DNA from: Lathyrus oleraceus
Lineage: Eukaryota > Streptophyta > Magnoliopsida > Fabales > Fabaceae
DNA length: 64,000 bases
Assembly: GCF_024323335.1 (NCBI RefSeq)
Contig: NC_066583.1
Location: forward strand, 366,665,877 to 366,729,876
Reading direction: 5' to 3'
This document shows positions 43,400-54,919 of this stretch, in pieces. The position numbers and the translations under genes were made by a program. The notes beneath the pieces are model-generated. The model searched no databases. It was not told the origin of the DNA and worked only from the letters and a program-made list of their open reading frames with translations. Positions within the stretch are counted from its first letter, which is position 1, and the number at the start of each line of letters is the position of its first letter.

Positions 43400-46300
43400 G
43401 TTGGTTCCTAACCCCATTGAATACAATGATCCTTCTCCTTCTCCAAATTTTGAATTCCCTGTGTTTGAGTCCGAGGAGGAAAGTGACGAAGAAGTGAGTG
43501 ATGAATTATCGCGTCTTCTTGAGCAAGATGAAAAGATCATTCAGCCGTTTGAAGAGCAGATTGAGCTAGTCAACTTGGGTTCTGAGGATGACGTGAAGGA
43601 AGTCAAGATTGGGTCTCGTCTGTATCCAGATGTCAATGAGGGGTTGATTGATCTTCTTCGAGAGTATTCAGATGTGTTTGCTTGGTCATATCAAGACATG
43701 CCTGGTTTGGATTCTGAGATTGTGGAGCATAGATTGTCGTTGAGCCAGAATGCCCGCCAGTCAAGCAGAAGTTGAGAAGAACGCATCTTGATATGGTTGT
43801 GAAGATCAAAGAGGAAGTGCAGAAGCAGATTGACACCGATTTCCTTATAACCGTTGAGTATCCGTAATGGGTGGCCAATATTGTGCATGTGCCGAAGAAA
43901 GATGGAAAAGTCTGCATGTGTGTCGACTATCAGGATTTGAATAAAGTCAGTCTGAAAGATGATTTCCCTCTGCCACACATTGATATGTTGGTAGACAATA
44001 CTGCTAAATTCAAAGTCTTTTTATTTATGGATGGATTTTCCAGATATAATCAGATCAAGATGGCACCCGAAGATATGGAGAAGACCATATTCGTTACACC
44101 TCGGGGAGCATTCTGTTATAGAGTGATGCCTTTCGGTCTAAAGAATGCTGGTGCAACTTACAAAAAATCAATGACTACTCTTTTTCATGATATGATGCAT
44201 AAAGAGATTGAAGTTTATGTCGATGACATGATTGCTAAATCGATTGATGAAGAGGAACATGTTGAGCATTTATTGAAGCTATTCCAGCGTTTGAGGAAAT
44301 ATAAACTCCACTTGAATCCCAATAAGTGTACTTTGGGTGTTCGTTCTGGTAAGTTGTTGGGCTTTATTGTCAGTGAGAAGGGTATTGAAGTTGATCCTGC
44401 AAAGGTCAAAGCAATACAAGAGATGCATGCGCCCAAAACTGAGAAGCAAGTCAGAGGTTTTCTCGGCCGCTTGAATTATATTTCCAGATTCATTTCCCAC
44501 ATGACTTCCACATGTGCGCCTATATTCAAGCTTCTTCAGAAAGATCAGTCTTGTGATTGGACCGAAGATTGTCAGAAAGCTTTCGATAGTATTAAAGAGT
44601 ATTTGCTGGAACCTCCGATTTTGTCTCCGCCTGTTGAAGGAAAACCGTTTGTCATGTATTTGACTGTGCTTGATGAAAGTATGGGTTGTGTTCTTGGTCA
44701 ACAAGATGAGACTGGAAAGAGAGAATTTGCAATTTACTACCTCACTAAGAAGTTCACCGATTGTGAGACTCGGTATTCTATGCTTGAGAAGACTTGTTGT
44801 GGATTGGCTTGGGCTGCCTAGTGCCTGCGTCTGTATATGTTGAATCATACCACTTGGTTGATATCCAAAATGGATCCAATAAAGTATATATTTGAGAAGC
44901 CTGCTTTAAATGGAAGGATTTCCCGTTGACAGATGTTGTTATCAGAGTATGATATCGAATACCGATCTCAGAAAGCGATCAAAGGTAGTATCTTGGCCGA
45001 CCATTTGGCTCACCAACCAATTGAAGATTATCAGTTAGTGCAATATGATTTTCCTGATGAAGAGATTTTGTACTTGAAAATGAAAGATTGTGATGAACCA
45101 TTTCTTGAAGAAGGGCCAGAGCCAGGTTCCCGTTGGGGCATGGTATTTGATGGACCTGTTAATAAATATGGTAATGGTATTGGGGCAGTGATCATTACTC
45201 CTCAAGGCACACATCTACCATTTACAGCTAGATTGACTTTCAAGTGTACAAACAATATGGCAGAATATGAAGCTTGCATTATGGGGCTTGAAGAGGCCAT
45301 GAATCTCAGAATCAAGTATTTAGATGTCTTTGGAGATTCCGCTTTGGTTGTAAATCAAATCAAAGGCGATTAGGAGACGAACCAACCTGGTTTGGTGCCA
45401 TATAGATATTATGCGAGGAGGATTTCAACTTTCTTTACAAAAGTTAAGTTTCATCATATTCCTCGAGATGAGAACCGGATGGCAGATGCTCTTGCAACGT
45501 TGGCGTCAATGATTATGGTGAAGTATTGGAACGAGGTTCCCAATTTGTCGGTGATGCGTCTTAATAGACCAGCTCATGTGTTCGCTATTGAAGAAGTCAT
45601 AGAAAATAACTCGTGGTATTACGACATCAAATGTTTCCTCCAAAGTCAGATTTACCCGTCTGAGGCATCTTTGAAAGATAAGAAGACTTTGAGAAGATTA
45701 GCCGGCAATTTCTACTTGAATGGTGATATACTGTACAAGAGAAACTTAGACATGGTGTTGCTCAGATGCGTGGATAGACACGAAGCAAACTTGTTGATGA
45801 CTGAAATGCATGAAGGTTCCTTTGGTACTCATTGCAATAGACATGCAATGGAAAAGAAGATGTTGCGAGCAGGTTACTATTGGCTGACAATGGAATCTGA
45901 TTGTTGCAAATTTGTGAAGAAATGCCACAAGTGTCAAATTTATGCTGATAAGATTCATGTTCCTCCGACAGTATTGAATGTTATTTCTTCCCCATGGCCC
46001 TTCTCCATGTGGGGAATTGATATGATTGGGATGATTAAGCCCAACGCTTCGAATGGACATCGTTTCATTTTGGTGGCGATCAACTACTTCACAAAATGGG
46101 TTGAAGCGGCATCGTATGCAATTGTAACCAAGCAAGTTGTTGTAAGGTTTATCAAGAATCAGATCATATATCGTTATGGTGTTCCAAGTAAGATCATTAC
46201 TGACAATGGATCGAACTTGAATAACAATATGGTGGAAGCTCTTTGCAAAGACTTTAAGATTGCACATCATAATTCTTCTCCCTACAGACCCAAGATGAAT

Positions 46301-46862
46301 GGGGCCGTTGAAGCTGCAAATAAGAATATTAAGAAGATTATTCAGAAGATGATTGTCATGTATAAGGATTGGCATGAGATGCTCTTATTTGCTTTGCACG
46401 GGTATCGTACATCCATCCGCACTTCAATAGGGGCAACCCCTTTTTTCTCTTGTATATGGTATGGAAGCAGTGCTCCCCGTAGAGGTTGAGATTCCTTCAT
46501 TACGTGTGCTCATGGAAGCCAAGTTGACTGAGGCTGAATGGTGTCAGACCAGGTATGACCAGCTGAATTTAATTGAAGAGAAAAGATTAACTGCCATGTG
46601 TCATGGTCAATTATATCAGCAGAGGATGAAGAAAGATTTTGATAAGAAGGTCAGACCTCGGGTATCCAGAGAAGGTGACCTTGTGCTCAAGAAGATCTTG
46701 TCGTTTAAATCAGATTCTAGGGGAAACTAGACTCCTAATTATGAAGGCCCATATGTTGTTAAGAGAGCCTTTTCAGGCGGTGCTTTGATTCTTACAACTA
46801 TGGATGATGAAGAGTTTACTCGTCTTGTGAATGCAGGTGCAATCAAGAAATACTTCACCTAA
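43400..46862 (+). pseudogene. pol: Ogre-B pol (RT, two RNase H, integrase), disrupted
   Basis: Begins with an acidic linker, then RT: VCMCVDYQDLNK, MPFGLKNAGATY and catalytic YVDDMIAKS (about 44215). The RT-linked RNase H (AIYYLTKKF) and the second RNase H (FDGPVNKYGNG, NNMAEYEACIMGL, FGDSALVVNQIKG) follow, then integrase HHCC (THCNRHAMEKK ... CHKCQIY) and DDE (GIDMIG, ITDNGSNL, VEAANKN). Lesions: a one-base loss near 43742, TAA 43866, TAG 44819, TGA 44928, TAG 45371, a one-base gain near 46440, and TAG 46728. Ends at TAA 46860-46862. RT active-site residues are still readable but the gene is dead. Confidence 0.9.
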
Positions 46863-46882
46863 AAAAAGAAAAGAACAACTCG

Positions 46883-47031
46883 CTAAGTTGAAAACCCGAA
46901 AGGGCTGCTTAGGCAAAAAAGAGCTTCTCGGTGGATTGAAAACTTGAAAGGGCGATCCAGACAAAAATTAGAGACATAAAAACATAAAGAATTTCCCGAT
47001 AAGTTGAGTAGCCCACCTTGGGGCAACTTAT
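46883..47031 (+). ncRNA. Tandem hairpin module after Ogre-B pol (candidate structured RNA)
   Basis: Three hairpins 20 bp after the pol stop. (1) CTAAG/CTTAG (46883-46887 with 46908-46912) enclosing CCC-GAAA-GGG (46895-46904). (2) TGGAT/ATCCA (46932-46936 with 46955-46959) enclosing CTT-GAAA-GGG, with G-U pairs. (3) ATAAGTTG/CAACTTAT (46999-47006 with 47024-47031), 8 bp perfect, enclosing CCC...GGG. Each is followed by a gcaaaaa or acaaaaatta tail. Confidence 0.55.
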
Positions 47032-49857
47032 GCAAAAATTAGGGATCATGGCAAGTAACTGCAGTCTGCTGATCGTCTAGTATCGGAAAGACCTTAGTTG
47101 AGTACAAAGGTTAACGTCGATTCATCATCCCAATAGCGGTCAAGAGCACAGTGGATATCAAGAGTTGGTAGAAGGATTAAGGATCATTTGTATTCAATGT
47201 AACCCTTTTCCATGTAAATTACCATTTTCAACTTTGTAAAAATCTATGGAGTCTTGTCATTTACAGACTACCATCCCATTAAATAAAGTTGATCTTTTGT
47301 CCAATTGTTTCTACTCTTATTTACTTCAGCCAATAGTTTAAATTTTATTATGATCATTTTGGAAATTTAAATTTTTTTAATCAAAATCTTTTTTTCTTAA
47401 AACATAAAAATAAGAATTTTTCAAAGCAATTTAAAGGAAGTATCAACAGCATTTCAAAGAGCAGCAAGTCCTTAAGTGCTAAGCATCAGAGGTTCCCCAA
47501 GCAGTTAACCCTTCGGGTATCCCTAGTAGTTTGTGATGATTCAGTTCCCCTATGGAATGTTTGTTCCTTAGCGGAGTTCCGATTCTTTTCCCCAACTGAG
47601 TTGGTTGATTCAGTACCTTGCGACGTGTTTTTTCCCGGCAAAGTCTCTCTGTTCCCCAACGGAGTTTGTGTTTCCTCGGCAGGGTTGATCTTCAACAGAG
47701 TAAGGTGTTTTCCCCAGTAGATTGTGTTGGTTCCCCCCACCAGTCGCCATCCGAATCGCTCCCAGTCAGAGTTTCCTCCTGGTTCTGAGCATCTATTTTG
47801 TGTTTATCTTCTGTATGGTTGTCTCCCATTTGATATGGCGTTGACTTAAAATTCCCTACAGACTCGATAGCAGATCTCCTCTTCCCTCAGCTAGATTTGA
47901 GCCTTTGGGTTGTTGATCTCTCTGTTCTCCAGCAGTTTTCTCCCTCTTTTTGCGGATTGACCGAGGATTGTACTGATGATTCAAATTCATTGTGACACCT
48001 TTGTATCCTTTGTGATCATTTTGTCAGCATAATCATCATATATATACATATACATATACATTCATATAATTTCATAACTACATATTTGCATCATCATATC
48101 CGATTAACTTGTTGATTTGAGATTCTCATTCTCTGTTATGGCGGTACTTTATCCCCATACGAACCTCGGTGTCTGTCCTCCCTCAATTGTAGAGCGTCAG
48201 CCCCTTAGGCAGAAATACTTTAACCTTTCTCCTCTTCCTCACCGAGTTATTTCCTCGTGGATGATTATTACTTCAGTTTCCTCCCCAGTTGTTTATCTGG
48301 ATGGAATCACTCACCTTGAGTTATATCCTCATTGGGTTGAGTCTTGATTGACTTTTTCTTTCTAGATCATGCCTAGATAGATGCTTTAAGTCTCCTAAGA
48401 GCTTATTACCCAGTAACTGGTAATATTCTTCTTAGTGTGCAGTTTGTTACCTCTTTCCCAATACCCGGCATAAGTACCCCTATTTTCCCAGCAGTGGAGT
48501 TCCGAGTGGATTCATTTGTTTCTGATTCCCCAGGAAGTATATCCTTTATATGTTCATCCTAACCAGTGACGGATATATTTATTTCCCCTGCCTGAGTCTA
48601 TCCTTGATATGTTCATCTTAACTGATGACGGATACTCTCATCCTTGGTATTCTACCCAGTAAAAAGGTAGTTGTAATCCCTATTATGTTCTCCAGAGAGT
48701 TAATCTTTGATAAGCTCATCCTAATCGTTGACGGGTTTCCTTCTCTTTGTGGTATTCTACCCAGTAACTGGTAGTTGTAAACCCTACTTTTTCCCGCAGA
48801 GTCTATCCTTGATATGTTCACTTTAACCACTGACGGGTACTCTCCTGTGGTATTCTATCCAGTAACTAATAGATGTAATTCTAATTTTCTCCCCTCACCG
48901 AGTCTATCCTTGATATGTTCATCCTAACCGGTGACAAATTTTCTCTTTGATGGTCTTCTATCCAGCAATCGATAGGTGTAATTCTTACCTTGTTTTTCAG
49001 TGGGTATATCCTTGATATGTTCATCCTAACCGATGACGGGTATCCTCCTTGACAGTCCCAGGCAAGTTTATCCTTGATATGTTCATCTTTACTGATGACA
49101 GATCTTCTTCCCTGTTGAGTCTATCCTTAATATGTTCATCCTAACAGATGACGGATATTCTCACCTTTGGTCTTCTGCCCAGTAACCGGTAGTTGTAAAT
49201 CCTATTTTCTGCAATTTTCCCCAGCAAGGCTATTCTTACCCAGTAACCGGTAATGAATACTCCCTCCTAGAAATTCTCAGTGAGTCATCCTTGATATGTT
49301 CATCCTAACCGATGACGGGTGTCCTCTCTGTCAGATCTTTATTATCTCCTCACCCACTAATAGGAAGTAGATAATAGATTTCTGCTCCTCCTGTGTTGAA
49401 ATTTATTTCTTCCCCAGACGAGTTGAGTGTGCATTTCCTTAGTGAAATCTTTTTTCCTGCATGATTCAAGTACTTCAGTTTTATCCTGACTTACTCGTAT
49501 CCCCTATAGATGTTGTTGTTCTCTAGCTGAGTCTTTCCATTTTGTATGGAATTCCTCTAGTCCCCCAGCTGTTTTAAGTTGTAGCTTGGCCTACGCGTAA
49601 CTCCTTTTCCCCCAGAGTCTCTGTCTCCCCAATGAGTTTTCCTTATGGAATGCATCATGCTCCTACAAATTTTCGGTTTCTATGATTTTCTTTTCCTCTA
49701 TGGCAATATTTCCCCATAGAGAATTAACTTTTACATTCATAACATAAGCATCATGAGGTCTCTTAGGGATCAAAATTTGTTTCTATGTTGTTATTTAAAT
49801 CCATTCTACTGAGTCGAGCCGAAGATTTTAACCTTCACCTCCTCAGTTAGAATGTCC
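47032..49857 (+). other. Ogre-B 3' untranslated region
   Basis: Long non-coding tail between pol and the 3' LTR. 47480-48000 is rich in ttcccca-g-type phrases, 48010-48070 has atatacat repeats, and 48400-49330 carries the degenerate tandem array listed separately. No gene seen; small ORFs have no recognisable product. Confidence 0.8.
48400..49330 (+). repeat. Degenerate ~100-bp tandem array in Ogre-B 3' UTR
   Basis: Core phrase tatccttgatatgttcatcc followed by taaccgatgacgg occurs about nine times (near 48540, 48599, 48704, 48804, 48904, 49006, 49070, 49122, 49288). It alternates with ctacccagtaaccggtag-type phrases (48408, 48651, 48761, 48853, 48957, 49177, 49228). Typical spacing is near 100 bp. 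Confidence 0.8.
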
Positions 49858-49872
49858 TTAAATAGGGGTAGC
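49858..49872 (+). other. Ogre-B polypurine tract
   Basis: taaataggggtagc directly before the TGTAAGACCCC of the 3' LTR, the expected place and composition for the plus-strand primer site. Confidence 0.7.
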
Positions 49873-52800
49873 TGTAAGACCCCAATTTTGACCCTAAGAT
49901 CCCTCATGCAATTTCATCACAAGCATTAGCATTAGGATCATACCTTGGCATCCTCCTTACCCCTCTTTCATTGGGTTTGTTTTGGGAGAGATCACCAAGC
50001 ACTATGTAGTCGTATCATACTTGTATATTATCATTTTACTAACCAAAATACCAAAAATATATCTTTGTATTTGCCTAATTCTTTTGTAGGTAGGGCATGA
50101 TCACCATTGATTTATCAAGTTCATATCCAGGGTTTGAGACCCTCATGACAAAGAGCATAACCATGAATTGATCCAAGAATGGTTATGATCATCATATATG
50201 AGTTCCATTGATTCCTACATGTTATATTGGTCAAGTTTTCTTCAAGAGTTTGAGGGTGATTTGCCTTGAAACCCCTAGTTTGACTAAATATCTTGAGTAA
50301 CTTCTCCAACAAGCTATCTCACCAATTGATCAAATTTCTCAAGGGACACCTCAAAATTCATCATCTTATGCATATATGATCTACCATGAGCCAAGAAAGT
50401 CAAGATAATTTAAGGTTAGCAAGTTGATTGATGGTGGTTGGCCAGATGAATTCATCTAATCAAAACTGGGTCTCCCTAGACCCTATCTCCTACAATTTTC
50501 ACCATATGAAAATGATTCCAAGAGAAACGTTACTCTAAATGATATTCCAAACAACTTTCATGTTTAGACCTAGAGTTATTTTTTCATGGAAAATCATTTT
50601 CTATGTTGAAACATTATAGGTCATTTTGTCTAAATCCTACTTTGAAAGTCAACTTCCCAAGGACATAACTTCCTCAAGTTTTATGAGATGAAATATTTCC
50701 AAGTTGCACTATCAAATTCAAGATGTATACTTCAACTTTTATGTTTGGAGTGAAAGAAAATTCAACTTTTATGAGCATGTTATATGAGGATACATTATAG
50801 GTCATTTTTGACCTATACCATTGAACAAGTGATTTTTCTCAATTTCAAAAATGCATAACTCTATCATTATAAATCCAAATGACATGAAATTGGTGACCAT
50901 TTTTAAGATCTTTGAAAGAGATATAACTTTGATGAAGACACGTTTCTCATTTGAAGCTCACATAAAAAGTTAAGCAAGGTGGAATATTGAGATATATGGC
51001 TTGACACTTAGAAAAAAATTCAATATGTTGAAATTTCCAAACTTCCACCTTAAAATTATCCATGTTCCAAGCTACAAATGAAAAAGTGTTCAACATCAAA
51101 CTTGTTCCCCTTGATCCAAGCTTTCCAAAGAACCCAAGTTCATGCATTTTGGACAAAGATTGCTAGGTCTACGCATGGCTTTAACATGGCTGCATCATTG
51201 GAAAGAATCAATTGTACAAACTTCAGTTCACAATGCCTTGCCATTCAAGCTTCATTCAGACTTCAATTTGAATCATTTTTGGACCATAACACATTGCATC
51301 ATGGGCCTGTACATGCCCATGCACTCGTGCCATCCACATTGCCAATTTTGGACAGATTTTGAACTGGGCAAATATCACTCCCTTTGGCTATAAATAGAAG
51401 GCTTATGAGCTCATTTGAATCACACTTTGCGCGCCGGCTTTGCCCCCCATTGAAACCCTCTCATTCTAAAGGAAAACCTGAGAAATTTCAATTTGAAATT
51501 TGAGTTTGAATCTCAATTGTTGGAGATTCAAGAACTCTAAGATCCACAACATTACAACCTCTCCAATCACTTCCTATTAGCTTCTCAAGTGTGATTAGAT
51601 CGTGTTTGAAGCAAGCAACATCAAGAACTGCATAACATTGAAGGTAATTTTCAGAAAACTTCATCTCACCGATTTTCACTCAATTCTACTCAATTCTCTT
51701 GGATCTTTGGTTGTCTGAAGTCTTACCAATGTAGGCAAGAAGATTAAGTTAATTAGAGGTCAAATCGAAGCAACTCAGTTGACACACCTCAAAATTAAAC
51801 TCCTAATATCTTTCTATATATGTGGAGTTAGTTAAAATTTAGGTCATATTCGTGCTCTTCGCCATTTTTCATTTCAGATCATGTCCTTCTTTTTTATTTT
51901 GGTGATGGTTAAGGGTGGACCAGTCCAGTGAGGTCCACCGGAGAAGAAGACCGGAGCTACAACTCCGGTCGTGTGTTGGCACATCTAAAACCATAGGATC
52001 CTTGCAAAACGTTTTAATCTCCCGCGTTAGTTGTAAATACCATCCCTGTAGCGCATTGACTGGCGTCTATTATGGAACGCGCGCTGAGGACCACTTGATC
52101 TGCCACCTCAATTAATGAGGGAGATCAAGTGGTCCACGTTTTTTGCTATTTTCTGATTTTCATTTTAATCCTTTTATTTTCATTAATTCATATTAATTTT
52201 AATATTGATCCAAAAAATATGAGAGTTTCACCAAAAAATTTGAAATAATTTCCTCTTTCATATTTTGAATTAAAGCTATTTTTTGGATCATTATTAATAT
52301 TTTTTATGATTTAATTGATTTTGTATTTGTTTTCAATTGTTTAAAAATACTTTTAAGTCTTTAAAAATTCTAAATTTTTTTCTCCAAGGTCCTTTGACCT
52401 TGTTTGACCTATGATAAATCTCATGGCCATTTCTTTGGTGTTTTGATGAGGTTTTAGGAATTTGACAAACCATTTTTAATTTAAATGTATTATTTTAGTC
52501 TTTTAAATTTGAATAAATGCCAATTAATTGTGTTGACCAATTGTGATGATTTGTTTGAGTTTGACTCTTGTTGTTGGGCCTTGGTCAAGGTTGATTTGAC
52601 TTTGCCAAGTTAATATCATTGGATTTAGGGGATTGATGGAATTTACATTCCATCTCCCAAAATGAATGGATGATATTAATTTGGTAAAAGTCCTCCTTTG
52701 ACCAATTTAAGTTTTGATCCATTCCCCTCCCTCTTCATCTCATTCCCATTCTTTATGCATTCATCTCATTTGGCCTATGATATCTCAAAATCCTAAGGCT

Positions 52801-54213
52801 AGTTGATTGAAAAATCAACATAAGTATGGATGAGATTAGACCACCTCTTTTGCATATTCTTTTTGTGTGTGGTATGTTTCATGAGCATAGTCCATTATAT
52901 TATGTCTCTAACATGCATTAACACCAAAATTCTATTGCCCGACCTCAAATAGTTGTGACTTCTACATAAGTCCAATTACGATTGCTTAACGTAGTGCTAA
53001 ATTTGTGACACAAAAGGCATAGCATTCTAGTTAGTGAGATTGTAAGTCTCCCCTCTTTCATGGTATTGTGTGGAAACTTGGCCTTTTTTCCTTCCCTTGG
53101 AAGATGTCTTGGCTCAAGGATTCATGCTTGTGATAAGTGGGTTGAGTGTTCTCCAAAGAATGACTTAAAAATGAACAACAAAAGCAAAACAATACTAACT
53201 TCTAACTCATTAACAATTAACTTTTAATTTCAAGCCATTTACTTTAATTTCATTTAAATTTTAGTCTTTATTCATTTGCCATTATTCATACCATTATAAT
53301 TGTTTATGATAATGCAATTTTCACTTTGTCCACTTGGACCATAATGTGTGATATATTCCATTTTGTGTATACTTTGTTTGTTTGTGTGGTCTTTGACCAT
53401 TAATGTACATAATAACAACAAAAATCCTAAAAAACTTTTGTGTTAAATGTTGACTTGATCTTGGACAAATGGACTTAGAATTTAGACAACATTCCTATGC
53501 TAGAGGACTTGGCCAATGCCAACTTTTTTGAAACCAAGTGCTTGCAATTTGAAACTTCATCTGATACATCATTCAAGATCCCTTTGAGCTTATTTGCAAC
53601 ATGATCATTTGAAACTTCTTTGATTGAACTTATTTTGTTCCAAACTTTGACCAATTTGCAAAATATAGAAACTTTGGCCTTACGCCATTGAATTTTCAAA
53701 CTTATTTTCTTAAATCAAAAAGCCAAAGAAGAACTAACTCATTCAAACCATCTTTGAGCCTTTGTGCGTTTCAAACTTAATTTTTGTTAAAAACAATTCA
53801 CTCACTTTGAAATTTGTATCACAAACTACGAGGTTTTGATCCCTCATTTTTATGTTGGTACGTAGGCACGAGTCCTAAGGGCTTGTCAAACACAAAAATA
53901 TAAGTAATGAATTATTTTATCATCCCCTCATTCTATTTGTTTATAAACATCATTACAAAACACATATGCACACAAAAAAGGGCTCCCTAGGAGTACCTAG
54001 GACACTTTGGGTGCTAACACCTTCCCTCTCTGTAACCAACTCCCTTACCTGTAATCTCTGACATTTTATTAGTTTTGATTTGAAAACTTCTTACTTTTGG
54101 GTTTTGTTTGTACTTTTCCCTTTTCCCTTGGAAACAATAAAAGCGTGGTGGCGACTCTTGTTATTTGATGTCTAGCTTACCCATAGCTTGATGATCATGA
54201 ATTTACCGCTACA
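49873..54213 (+). repeat. 3' LTR of Ogre-B (4341 bp)
   Basis: TGTAAGACCCC ... CTACA, followed by target duplication gtccg. TATA box TATAAATAG at 51389-51397 and AATAAA at 54136-54141. A segment of about 320 bp present in the 5' LTR (about 28255-28578) is missing here near 53608. No gene seen. Confidence 0.93.
51389..51397 (+). promoter_or_regulatory. TATA box of Ogre-B 3' LTR
   Basis: TATAAATAG in ggctataaatagaagg. The 5' LTR copy has the A-to-G change tatgaatag. Confidence 0.55.
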
Positions 54214-54644
54214 GTCCGTGCAACTGTGTAGCTTTGGAAGCTTACACTACTTGGGTGAAGAAGAGAGATTTGGAGTTGAAAATGTCATATGCTTGTGAGA
54301 GACATATGTCTATGGTTGTGGTTGAGCCATTAACTCTCCCTAACCAGGATGTAGAGGAGTTGGAAGGCGCACTCACCAAGATGAAGCAAGAGAAGGATAT
54401 GTGGAAAAAGCGGTTCCATGCTTTGAGCCGAAAGTATGAGGAGTTATGACTTGAGTAGAAGGACAAAGATGCACTTATTGAACTTCTTGAAGACCGAGCA
54501 GTGAAGAGACAGAGAGAACCAGAGGGTCCATCTTCCTCTAGTATGCCTCAGCCTTCCGGGGCTTGGAAGAAGATTGTTGATCAGCTTGTCCTTGAGAAGG
54601 CTCAGATAAAGACATCTTTTGAGACCGAGATTCGACACATCTGA
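54214..54644 (+). pseudogene. Ogre-A ORF1, 3' part
   Basis: Continues the ORF1 interrupted at 24793, beginning with the second gtccg copy. Equivalent to 39113-39540 of Ogre-B (VALEAYTTWVKKRDLELKM, then the coiled coil NQDVEELEGALTKMKQEKD). Broken by TGA 54447-54449 and TAG 54456-54458; the frame then resumes to TGA 54642-54644. Confidence 0.88.
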
Positions 54645-54919
54645 GGAAGTACACGGCTGCAGCTAGATCGTCTGACACTGTTGTTAGGGGATCCTTAGGA
54701 TGATTAGTTTCCTTTTCTCTTGTATTTGTATTTTGGTTTCTGAAATTGTACTCAGTGTAATCCTTCTAAATTATATGAATAAAAGAGATTTTATGGTCAA
54801 TAAAATTGTTACTATTGTTATTATATATTTGCAAATAAAACAGTATGTTCCTTGAAAATGAAAATAAACAAAACATTGCATTTCATGCGTCATTTGCATA
54901 ACAGGTTTTTTTCCACCAG
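54645..54919 (+). other. Ogre-A ORF1 to gag spacer
   Basis: 275 bp non-coding, aligned with 39541-39827. Ends cataacag|gtttttttccaccag just before the gag ATG. Confidence 0.6.

Larger units (their letters stand above)
24794..54213 (+). mobile_element. Ogre-B: Ogre-type element inserted in Ogre-A ORF1
   Basis: LTRs 24794-29223 and 49873-54213, perfect 5-bp target duplication gtccg (24789-24793 and 54214-54218), PBS 29233-29250, PPT 49858-49872. Total 29.4 kb, of which 8.0 kb is the nested Ogre-C. ORF1 is intact. Gag-pro-pol carries several stops and at least three frameshifts. The LTRs differ at roughly 7% of positions by eye in the first ~390 bp plus two large deletions, so the insertion is old. 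Confidence 0.95.

Noticed and set aside
48400..49330. CRISPR-like array (repeated ~34-bp units with spacers)
   Set aside because: Repeats are degenerate, spacing is irregular, spacers are themselves repeated, and the DNA is a plant retrotransposon 3' UTR.
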